Positions 13,036 through 24,800 of a stretch of 64,000 bases of DNA are shown piece by piece. Each line of letters starts with the position of its first letter. The first letter of the stretch is position 1. The translations under genes and the position numbers were made by a program. The notes below the pieces were generated by a model. It ran no database searches. It was not told the DNA's origin and worked only from the letters and a program-made list of their open reading frames with translations. Source of the stretch: Tanytarsus gracilentus (taxonomy: Eukaryota > Arthropoda > Insecta > Diptera > Chironomidae); the NCBI GenBank assembly GCA_038502055.1, contig JAXRKN010000037.1, positions 3,720,001 to 3,784,000 of the forward strand, in the 5' to 3' direction.

Positions 13036-13786
13036 CTGGCAACGAGAGAAAATAAAAATGAATAAATGTCTTTAAAAGATTTGAATTTGTAATTAAAAGT
13101 CAACAGAAAAGTCACCAAGGAGATGCTCAAAAGATGCCACTAAGGAGATTTCATTTTAAGCACTTAAAGGAAGAAAAAATGGGTCGGTGACGGGTATGAA
13201 GAATGTCTTTTAATCAGTCTTTCATGTAAAGCTCTTTTGTGTGCGGTTGCATCGCGGCTGAGAAGGAAGATTTGTCGCTTAGAAAAAGGGTTTTTGTTGG
13301 CACAGAAAGACATTAAAATATTTCTAAATGAAAAACAGCAAAAGTGATAAACTGAAAAATTTATTTCTCGTCATGTTTTATTTTTTCACTTCCCCTCTTT
13401 CGAAAGGAAGAAAGTTAAGTAGGTAAAATCTGCAGTGGGTGAGATATGAAGAGAAAAGTAAATAAAAATCTACCGAAAGAGGAAATGAATTTTCGGCTAT
13501 GAATCATAAAAGAATGATGATGTAAATTTTCTGTGATATGCATAGAAACAAGTGAAATTTTTGTGGTGTTGTGTGCAGACTGTAAGTTGAGGCATATAAA
13601 GAAAGCAGTGAATGGCGGTGAAAAATGAATCTTTTCTCGTTTTTTATGAATATTTTACACAAATTCTTTTTTAAAGAAAAAGTCTTTCATCATCAACAGC
13701 ATATAAGTGAGTGAAGTGAACATGTGAAGTGAATGAGGATAGGAACTTTAACAGCCGAATAAATAATGAATGCGGAAGAAGAAAAC
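10895..13786 (-). repeat. Left arm of a ~2.9 kb inverted segmental duplication
   Basis: Reverse-complementing this segment gives the sequence at 19,752-22,661 with only scattered substitutions and small indels. The outer edge is abrupt: after CTTTTTGGAAGCG the right arm continues the coding exon, while the left arm goes into unrelated AT-rich DNA. The inner edge lies near CGGAAGAAGAAAA. The arms flank a ~6 kb spacer that contains the gene's signal-peptide exon. No transposase and no target duplication were recognised, so this reads as an inverted duplication of host DNA and not a foldback transposon. Confidence 0.9.
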
Positions 13787-15447
13787 TTTTCCGGAATAAT
13801 CATCTTTTGCTTGTTTATAGTAAAATGTCTCATGAATCCACTCAAAATGAATTTTAAGATTTTCAACTTGAGAATGATACTTTTCACAAAATGTCAACAG
13901 CGGCAACGAGTTTCTTGTTGTGATGAACTTTTGCACACTTCGAAGTATTTCGTTTGAATTTTACCTTCCAAATTAATCAAGATGCAGTATGAAAAATATT
14001 CATGAGACAAAAATAGTGTGAAAGAAGAACGCTAGTCAAAAGTTGACAGTCATGCTAAAACTTACCATGGAGATTTACCAAATTGACGATACTTGCGAAC
14101 ACTCTTTACAGTAAAATTTTTTTAAATTTAATGCATTTTCAGCTTTTTATAAGAAATTTTAATGTTTATTTAAAAATTATTTTTCGAGCAGGTCAAAGAA
14201 ATTTGAACACACACAAAAGTGCTCGAGACTAAACTCAAACAAAAGCACAAACATGTAAGAAATGTGGCAAAACTTTTCCTCGCTTACTTTTCATCTGCGA
14301 CGGTACCAGTTGCTCATCTTACAACTTTTTCACAAACCGAGTCATTTAGATAAATAAAAATAAGTATTTGTGTTGCTTGCCATAACAACTCTATTCTCAT
14401 TTTCTTTTCACATTCAGCATCATCAACATCATCGCCTTCATAGAAATTTCTATGCTCGGAAAAACTTTTCTCCTTCATCTTTCGGGGCGAAATGGCTGTT
14501 GAAAAAAGGGGCGAAAATCTCATGAATTTTTTAATAGAGAGAAAAAAGCCATTTAGAACTTTATTTTTATACATCATGAGAAAATAAACTGTTTTTCTTT
14601 ATGTGAATTTCACAATTTTCGGGAAGATTAAAAGACGATACATTTACGCTCTAACTTTTAATTTCCTTTGGGGATGAGCTTAAGGATTTTTTTAACTTTT
14701 CGGCAATGTGTCAACTCAGCAAAAGAATAAGAGGAAGAAATTATTTAAATTGCCATTTCCTCAAACATTTTTCAGCAACTCCTTTCTGCATGAAATTAAA
14801 ATGAAGTCTCTTGTTGAAATTTAATTTTGAAAAGGAAAAAAGGTTGAAATATTTTTTTTCCAAGACGAATGTGAATTTTTCGGCATTTAATTTTAATCTG
14901 AAGATTACAATTAAAAATCAGAAATTCCCGTATATTTTAATTTAATTATTAAAGCTTTATTTTTTTCGGAAGGATATTATTTACTCAATTGAAATTCGTT
15001 TATTAACCAAACCATGCCATGTAAAATTTTAAATCAACATTTTTTTAAACACAAACACTTTTTATGATGACTGATTTTACAATTGTGAAAAAAAGTGATG
15101 AAAAATACACGAATATGGAAAGTGTACAGTATAAATCTCAATAATTCAGCTCTCATTGTTTGTTCAATGTATTTATTTTTGTGCCGTGTAAAAATTCCAT
15201 TAATCATTTTCAGAGAGCGAATATTTTTGTGCAATATCATTTTATGGTTGTTTATTGATAAATATGAGCATTGCTATTGAAAGTGTTTAAAACGGAAAGC
15301 CGATTCATGACACGAAATGAAAATAATACGCTAGCTCAAATTAATGTAGCCAGATAATATTTACATGTGGTTTCAGGGAAGGTTTTTGATATTGGTATCA
15401 ATTTTAACAAAAACAAGATGGGTCTGCAAACGGCGTTGCCATTTCCA
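13787..15447. other. Spacer of the inverted duplication, left part
   Basis: AT-rich sequence without a convincing ORF, RNA gene or repeat. Predicted small ORFs here have no recognisable domain. Confidence 0.5.
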
Positions 15448-16220
15448 ATAGCTCCGCTGTCATAGATTAGTACCTTACTCCATTGCAATGGGCATTAGTG
15501 GCACTCTTGGTTCATGATGGACATTCCTCAAAAATCATTAATGTCAACCGATTCTTGGTCCGATGACGAGTTCAACGATACCCATGAAGCCATAGTTCTG
15601 AAAAAGGACATTAGTGGCACTCCTGGCCGGCCATGATGGACATGCCTCAAAAATCATCAATGCCAATCGATTCCTGATCGAATCACGAGTTCAACGACAT
15701 ACATGAAGCCATAGTTCTGAAAAATGGACATTAGTGGCACTCCTGGCCGGCCATGATGGACATGCCTCAAAAATAATTAATGTCAATCGATTCCTGATGC
15801 AATTACGAGTTCAACGACACCCATGAAGCCATACAAGAGAAAATTTGTATGAAAAATGGACATTTTTGCACTCAGGGACGGTCCTTGTAGGGTCATACCT
15901 CAAAACAAAATACTTCTTGCACAACTAGAGCCAAAACCCGATCTTTAACCACAAACCCGAGTCAAATCCGACCAGCCGTTCTTGAGATATGGCGTTCACT
16001 AAGATCGTAAGAAAGTAAGAAAGTGAGAAAGTAAGATGACTTAAATGGCTCTAACTCCTCGTAGGATCAACCGTTTTCAAATCTGTTTTCGCCAGTTTGT
16101 AGGGTTTGGCTAGGCCTATCATTTGAGTATATGTTTTGATATTGCACAATGTAATGTCTTGGCACTAGGGGCCGAAAACTGGTTTTGGAGAAATCCAAAA
16201 TTAATATATAGCGGAGCTAT
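15448..16220. mobile_element. Non-autonomous element with 11-bp terminal inverted repeats and ~118-bp internal tandem repeats
   Basis: The left end ATAGCTCCGCT (15448-15458) is the exact reverse complement of the right end AGCGGAGCTAT (16210-16220). Flanking TA dinucleotides could be a target duplication. Inside are about three tandem units starting near 15,491, 15,606 and 15,726, each with CATTAGTGGCACTC, CCTCAAAAAT and GAGTTCAACGA. The segment is visibly more GC-rich than its surroundings and codes for nothing. A block at ~15,780-15,860 matches the reverse complement of ~43,450-43,528 in the element at 43,246-44,006, so both belong to one family. The right end is itself partly palindromic, which weakens the TIR argument slightly. 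Confidence 0.7.
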
Positions 16221-18822
16221 AATAATCAGCTAAAATTAAAATTAAATCAGAATTTATTTTCTAACTAAAACTCTCCAACCTATTTTCCCATGATGAAAGT
16301 TTAATTTTAAAGCAATTAAAAATTAATTTGGCTTAGAAAACAAAAAAAAACGGAGAGCACAAAATTGTTGGAAAATTATTTCAATTATCACGAAAAACTT
16401 TTTCAATTACATTTAGTGCTCTCTAGATGAAGATGAAGTTGTTGATTACTCTTGGAATCCCTGAAAATAATTTAGTATGATAAAAATAATTTTTCATTGC
16501 GAATTTAATTTCAATTCAAGGTTAACGTACGCGACAGGCCATTTGAAACTTTTTCTCAATTTAACTCGACACTGATTTTAATTGATCATAGACTTGCCCG
16601 CTCGAGTACACAGAAAATTTAAAAACACGATTCAAATTTGTTTATCTGAATTTAATTGACATGATGTTTCAAAAAATCTTGTTTGTTGTTTGATTTATAT
16701 TGAATGTGATGTTTGAGAGTTTTTAAATTAATTTTTCTATTTTCACTTTTATGACCGAATTTAATTTATAGATCGATTTTTAATGAATTTTAAGCTTTTT
16801 AGGAAGAAAATTTTTGCACGTATCCAAAATTATTTTTAATGATATTTTAACAATTGCTCATTAAGCTATAAATTTCGCATGCTGTTGCATGTTAATGTAT
16901 GTAAATTATGAGGAATTTTAAGCAAAATCGTACAATGTTCACGAATGAGTTTATTTTTAGAATCTGAAAGTCAAAATTATCAATTTGGGGTAATTTTAAA
17001 TGGATCAAATTTATTTTAAATTATAATGTTATATTTAAATTTAGAAATTTATTTTCTCTCTTGAGTTGAGTAACAATGTTTGAACCTTTTTTGGTGGAAT
17101 TATCGAAGTTTTTTCATTCAACAAGCTCTCTTTTATAAATATTATTGTGAGAAGGTTGGTGACAAAAAACAATCCCATCAATCACTAAACTTACATCAAA
17201 TTAAAATTCGTATCAATCATTTTCTTTCTAATTTTTTGCACATAATGTCATCTTAAGGGAGATAGAAAATTTATTTGAGTTAATTTGATTTATATTATGG
17301 CAATATTCAATTGAGTCTTTTTAAAAATATTAAAGAAAAATATCAAATATAACTCAATTTATGTGTGAAGTGGGTCAATAAATTTAGTGATTCAAAATTT
17401 ATGTCAAAATGGCTTAAGAAAGCAAAACAGAATTTTTGCAAAAAGAGGGTCAATTGACCTTATCATGACTATTCAAAGTTGACTTTATATGCAAACAAGC
17501 CTCTTTAAAAATATTCAAACCTTTCTTATACACATTTCTGACCCTTATCAAAAATTCATAGAAATTGATTTTTGCTCTTTTTTTATTAAGTCCAGATCGT
17601 GTGAAACTGTCAACAACCGTCATGAAAATAGAATTCTCAGTTATGAAATAGATATGTGATGAAATTATTAAAGTAAAATATTAAGAAAGTTGAGACACAA
17701 TTAATTAATTATTAAAAATTAAGTCGTTCTAAAATATTTAATTAAGGAGAAATTTTCTCATAAAATTTTAATCTACGGTTTGTTAATTACTTCAAATGAA
17801 TTGCTCGATTAATTAAATTTTGCTCCATCATAAAATTCAAATAATTTTTTCTCTCTCAGGACTCAATTAAAATGCTTTAATTTTTCAATTCATTTTTAAC
17901 ATTCAATCTGATCAAAACTCTACTTGAGGTTTTCCTAATGGAAGAAAAGTTCTCAGTAGTTTTAATCTTTATTAAATTTTAAAAGCTATTACCGAGGATT
18001 ACTTAGCTCATGTGGCCTTTATCTCTCTCCATAGTATCCCTTTTTCCATTAACATTTTTTCAACATTTTTCATTCAAAATTTATGATTTGATGAGAGGAA
18101 TTTGTTAAAAGTTATCAGCCAAATAAAGAGAGAGAATGTTTTAATGTTGGATGCTGTACGCGAGAGAGAGAATCTAAAACATTCAACATTCTTCACTCAC
18201 AAATGATATCGAAGAGTATCCGAGAAGATTTTCATTCAGTTTGTCGCGAGCTTTTCTGAAATGTAGACGGAAAAATAAAACTGGATGATTAAAGTCAAGA
18301 GGATTTTTTAAAGAGAGAAATAAAAAAGTCAGAAAAAGTTTAAAAAAAGTTTTTCTTCTTCATTTTGTTGAAGGAATTAAGCGAGTCAAGTGAATTAAAC
18401 AAAGTGACATTTTGTCACCGACAATGAAGTCTCAAAAAAGTTCCGCAACACTCGGATATCTGACAGTGATTGTCATGGAGCAGTGAAGGTGTTTAAATTA
18501 AGTGAAAATTAAGTCCACAGAGCAGCAGACGTCGCACAGAGAAAACTTTCTCACGTCAAAAAAGGAAAAATAAATATCAGCGTGGATGTTTAATGTCTGC
18601 TTGCATTTTCATTTCGTTCCTTCATGTTCGTTATAAGAAAAATAAGAGAAAGAATCAACAAGTTCTCTGTTGACATAAAAAATTATCACAAAAGTTCGTC
18701 TCATATTTATTTTAATGTGAACATGTGAAAAAAATCCCGATTAGAAAAAGAGGAAAATTTGCAAATAATGATGTGAAAAAAAATATATTTGAATTTTAAA
18801 TGAAGTGAAATTGTTCGAGAAA
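16221..18822. other. Upstream region of the Sushi/EGF/HYR gene
   Basis: AT-rich non-coding DNA. The last ~600 bases before the ATG at 18,823 probably hold the 5' UTR and promoter; a TATAAG at ~18,631 is the best TATA candidate. No ORF was recognised. Confidence 0.4.
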
Positions 18823-21800
18823 ATGAGGATCATTTTAATTTGGATTAACCTATTTTCCATAATTTTCACAGTGAAAATTGGTGAGTGAATAAAATTGATT
18901 TAACAAATTGTAATTTGTTCAAATCGAGTTGAGCTTATTTTTTTTTGCTCGAGTAAATCGAGCTCTGAATGCTCAATCATTTCGCATCTGTTGCCCACAA
19001 CTGTTTTTCTCTTTTGTTAGTCTACATTTAAAAAAATCGTTTTGATAAATTATAGATTTTATTGATGTTGATTAGCATGAAAAATCCCCACGCTCTGCTT
19101 TTTCATTAAAGAAATTATGCGAAGCACAGTCAACGGAGAAGTTAGGCAGTGAGTTAAAGGAAAATTTACGAGACAAAGAAAAAGTTTCACTTTGTAACAT
19201 TCAGTTTTAATTAATGTTCTGCTTTTTAAGAAGCACAAGCGAATTACTACCTTGATCTCGTTCATGCCTCTTTCGAACGTCTCGACTTAGTCTCTTATGA
19301 AACTTTTTCTTTTTGAGTTTTTAAGTAAACGAGAAAGTTTTACAAAAGCTTTAGTTAGACTTTTTGGTAAAACTTTTTTCACAAAATTTTTTGTGTGAAT
19401 TTTTCACAAATAATTTGAGGAGAGAAAGAATTTTAAATTTTTAAATGGAAAATCAGACACATTTTTCATTAACTTAGTCGCAACTGTCCAATAAATCACT
19501 TTAATTAATTGTTGAAAGCTTAATCGAAGCTGGAGTGTAATCAAACTCACCCAAAGCGATCTCGATAAGGCCTTTTCATCTTTTTTTTAACCCCTGTAGT
19601 AAAATGAAATCTACCCCAAAAAAAGTTTATGTTTATCTTCAGTGCTTTTATAGTAAGCAGAAAATGCAAAGAGGAAAACTTATGATGTGGCTTCTAAAAC
19701 GAGGAAGATTTATAAATTACTTTTTCCACTTTGTTTACCTAGAAATAAATCTTTTTCTTCTTCCGCATTCATTTATTTATTCGGCTGTTAAAGTTCCTTT
19801 CCTCATTCACTTCACATGTTCACTTCACTCACTTATATGCTGTTGATGATGAAAGACTTTTTCTTAAAAAAAGAATTTGTGTAAAATGTTCATAAAAAAC
19901 GAGAAAAGATTCATTTTTCACCGCCATTCACTGCTTTCTTTATATGCCTCAACTTACAGTCTGCACACAACACCACAAAAATTTCACTTGTTTCTATGCA
20001 TATCACAGAAAATTTACTTCATCATTCTTTTATGATTCATAGCCGAAAATTCATTTCCTCTTTCGGTAGATTTTTATTTACTTTTCTCTTCATATCTCAC
20101 CCACTGCAGATTTTACCTACTTAACTTTCTTCCTTTCGAAAGAGGGGAAGTGAAAAAATAAAACATGACGAGAAATAAATTTTTCGGTTTATCACTTTTG
20201 CTGTTTTTCATTTAGAAATATTTTAATGTCTTTCTGTGCCAACAAAAACCCTTTTTCTAAGCGACAAATCTTCCTTCTCAGCCGCGATGCAACCGCACAC
20301 AAAAGAGCTTTACATGAAAGACTGATTAAAAGACATTCTTCATACCCCGTCACCGACCCATTTTTTCTTCCTTTAAGTGCTTAAAATGAAATCTCCTTAG
20401 TGGCATCTTTTGAGCATCTCCTTGGTGACTTTTCTGTTGACTTTTAATTACAAATTCAAATCTTTTAAAGAAATTTATTCATTTTTATTTTCTCTCGTTG
20501 CCAGGTGCTTCACTTTCTGCATCGGAGGATCAAAATTTAAATCACATTTATGATGATTTGTTGGAGCTGAGTTACAATGATTTAACAACAAATGATAAGC
20601 AGCGATTGAGTGCTGCAACAGACAAGAGTGAAGATGATTTAAGAAGAAAGTAAGAAAAATTTCTGTTATTGATTTAAATTTTTATAAACTCAAAAATTTC
20701 AACTCATGCTGAAAAGTTTTTCCATATCAAAATTTTCCACTTCATGTGATCATCATCATAATAATAATAATAGGTAATCGTAAGCATATAAGAAGAGTTG
20801 ATTCAAATATTTCGTGCCAACATTTTCACCTTCTAAACATTGCCAGCAACTTACGTGTGCAATTTAAAGCAAATAGAATTTTATGCTGACTTCTTGCTGT
20901 ATGTGCGAGATGAAAGGTGGCGAGAAATGAAATTGTTTTACATGATACTCAAATTTTGAGGTTTTATTCTGTGCTTAGCGGAATATAAAAGGAAAATTTT
21001 CATGATTTTACAACTTGCAGGTGTAAAATTTTATGAATGAATTCGGATGAGATTTTAAAGGTTTCATTCGATAATTTCAAGTGGGAATTTTCATTTAAAT
21101 TGCAATAAAAAGTTTTCATCCAAGCCTTAAATTCAACTTGACTCGATGCTATGAAGAAAATTTGTATCCGAACATGTTAGAAGGGACATTAATCTTCCGG
21201 CGAGGATTTCATGAGTGTCAAAGCGTTACACAAAGTTCATTCATAAAATTTTATAGAAAATTCTATTGCGGTCTGTTGGCTTAAAAGTTTAGTCTCAGAG
21301 CTCTGAGAAAAGAAGCTTAAAGAACTTTTCTTGGTAATTTCCAATTTAATTTAAATTCGTCATCATCAAAAAATAATCTCGAGAAAATTTAATTAATAAT
21401 GATCTCAATCTTGTCACCTTCTTATTATATATTGTGTCGGGTCATGAACTAATTCAACCTTTCACTTGCACACTCACACACAACAAATTGATACAAATAA
21501 AGAATGAATGCTGATGAAAAGCAGCCGACAAAAGAAGAAGAAAAAGTTCTCGTTGTGGAGCAATCAACAATTCCACATCAGGTCGAGATGGAAATGTACG
21601 GTGATGAGAAAGCGAGAAGGTCGTCCGCAGTATCGGCAGCGGAATCGGGTAGGAAGCGAAAAAGTTTTTCAAAGCGAAAAAAGAAGAAGAAAAGGCGAAG
21701 GCACCGACAACAAAAGAACGACAAATTCATTCACGGCAGTGCTGATGTAAAAAGTGAAAACCTCACATTAAGCACAGTTACGGCTAATGTCATGACAACT

Positions 21801-24800
21801 GAAAGTAATTGTAAGGACTTTCTCATTGTTCATTTGCTAATTAATTAGTAAAAAAATTTCTGCATTTAGATGTTATGAAAATAATTCAGAAAAATGAAGC
21901 TGAAGATGTCGTGATGGAAATGGTGGAAGCAGTTATTGACAATAACAATAATGAAAATAATTTAGAAATCCAAGCGAAAAGTCAAAATGCACAACTGAGT
22001 CAAGTGGAAGAAAAGTCACGAGAAAATCTTCAAAATCGAGGTAAAAAGATTTAAATTTATTCTCAAGTTAACTTGAAGTACGCGAATTCATTTCAATGCA
22101 CACTCACTGAGTAATTCTTGTAAATTCTTCTGGCTTCATGAGCTTAATGCAAATATTTGAAGTGAGAGAATTTATAATGCGCCGCATAATGTTCAAGACT
22201 TTCTGCAGTGTGAAACAGATCAAGTCGATTAGTTCAATTTGCACTTCATTCGATATCCATTAAGAGGACTTAACTTGATCAATGCAATGCTTGAAAGACT
22301 AAAAATGTGTGTGTGAGAGATTTTCAATTTTCAATCTCTCTCCTTTTTATCACATAGCTGAATCGGATACGACAGAATCGATGAGTGTCAAAATGAAATC
22401 AAATCCACTTCATTCGAGTGATGATCAAAATTCAAAAATCGATAAGCGATTAAAGCGAAGAAGGAAATTTATGATTGGAGATTTGTCGTGCATGAAGGCA
22501 GTCTTTGTTCCCGCTCCACGCGTTGCGAACGCTGACATCAAGTATATTCGGTAAGCAGTGCTGTTCATCTCATTTATTGAGGCAAAATGTGTTTTATGAA
22601 TTTCATACACGCTCTCCACAGAAATGAATTGTATGGATTTGAAAAGAGCTTTTTGGAAGCGGAATATCATTGTCAAAATGGCTACAAATTAATTAAAAAG
22701 TCACCGAAACGAAAATCGATGACCATCGCTGCAGCGTCCGGCAAGAATTTGATATGCAAAAAGCGTCGCTGGCTAGGACAAAAGCCATTCTGCAGGCGAA
22801 TTAAAAATCCATCAACGACAGTAGAAGCAAATACAGAGCAACAATGTGATAGCAATGAAGCTCAAAAATGCGAGCAATTGTGCATCAAAACCGGAAATCG
22901 AACGGAAGCGTCCTGCTTTTGCCATAAAGGATTCCGATTGATTGGCACTCGATGTTTGGGTAAATTTAAATTTTTCACATTCAATTTTTTATATCATTCA
23001 TTCCGGTGGCAGTTCCGATGACACATGAAAAATGATATTTCAAATATTTTATTCTTCTTTTTTTGTGTATGCATGTAGACGTTAATGAATGCAAAGAGAA
23101 TTCCGACATTTGCCGACACGGAAAATGCATCAACTTAATTGGAGCATTTAAATGTTCCTGTGAAGAAGGCTTTCAGCTTGACAGCAGTGGAAAGTGTATA
23201 GGTAAGTTGTCATGGTCTTAAATCCGAGTTGTTTTTCGCTCGATGGTCTAAAGCCTCATGTTTTTATCTTCTTTAAGCTTCTCAGAGCTCTAAGCCGATA
23301 AGAATTGAAATTAATTTCCTTTCTGATTTCCGAGATAAAATCATAAACGCAATTTTCGGATGCTTCAAGCTATTATCAACGGATCTTGACGAAAAAATGT
23401 GCTTTAATGTTGTTTGCTGGCTTGTAAAATAAAATTGAGAGTAAAATTTTTCAAATGGTTTATTTAGGCTTACAGCAATAGAAGTCCATTATGATGTTAA
23501 ATTAATTTAGAAAGATGCAGATTTAAGAATTCTTTTTTTATGAGAGTATTATTGCTATAAAAATGGGTCTTTATATATTTAATTTTTCCTCTTTATTCAT
23601 TCACATACGCGCTGTTCAAACTTTTTTCATTCTGATCCATTTTCAATTACCATTTCCACAAATATTTATTTGATCCTTTTCAAATATTTTCTGACGTAAA
23701 TGCGTGCGTTTGATGTTGGGATTATCATCTGAAATGTACTCACATTTAACATTCACTTTTTGCTTTTATTCATTTCCATTTCAAAAAGATATCAACGAAT
23801 GTCTATTGCGGAACGGTCATGGTGGGTGTCAGGATACATGTGTAAATACAGTTGGCGCTTACAAATGCAGCTGCGACAATTTGAAAGGAACAAAACTCTC
23901 AAAGGACGGTCATAGTTGCGAGTCTGTTGAAATATGCTCGGTTAATAATGGTGGATGCTCGCACACATGTCATGATACCATCGGTAATTGAATTTCATTG
24001 TCGAGAATTCGCTGGCGGTGAAAATTAATTTATTTTCATTGTTTATGCGTTAATTAGGTGAAGCATTCTGTTCATGTCCGGAAGGTTACAAGCTGGATGA
24101 GGATTGGAAAACGTGCATCGATATCGATGAATGTCAATTACAGGATGCATTGTCCGATGATATGCGCTGTAACTACGAATGTATCAATACAATTGGATCG
24201 TATAGATGTGTAGATGTTGGAATTGGAGCTGATCAACCAATAAACGAAGATTTTGATGATTATAATGCAGGACGAGATGGTTATAAGGATTATAAAGTGG
24301 GCTCAGACGATACGGATGGAAATTATGACATCATTGATGGTGCGAGTGTCGTTTCCGAATGTCTAAATGGATTTTATTTCAACGAGAGTGTGGGCGATTG
24401 TCAAGGTAAATTTTCCATTATCAAATCCATAAATTCAGATGAACCTAAGCAACAATTGCAATTAAAATGGGTCGGCTTCAATTTCATTTTATTGTAGCCA
24501 CACAATAATAAAAATAACAATATCTATATATGCAGCATAATGATGCTGCTGTTGTTTTCTGAGTATCATCCTCATCACTTTGCCTTTAAGGACTCTTCTT
24601 ATTAAATAAGAAGCACAACAAGAGGAAAATTAATGACACTTGCTTTATTCTTCTTTCCTTCCTCAATCATCTAGACATCAATGAGTGCGAGATAGACAAT
24701 GGAAATTGTTCTAATGGGACCTGTGTAAATACTAATGGTAGCTTCTATTGTTCGTGTCACAAAGGCTTTATGTTGTCTGAAGATGATAGATATAAATGCA

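Noticed and set aside
10895..22661. Foldback-type transposon with long terminal inverted repeats
   Set aside because: The arms are made of host exons and introns, the breakpoints fall inside an exon and an intron, and no transposase was seen; a segmental inverted duplication fits better.
24595..24615. Palindrome CTTCTTATTAAATAAGAAG in an intron
   Set aside because: Perfect but short and AT-rich; expected by chance in a window of this composition.
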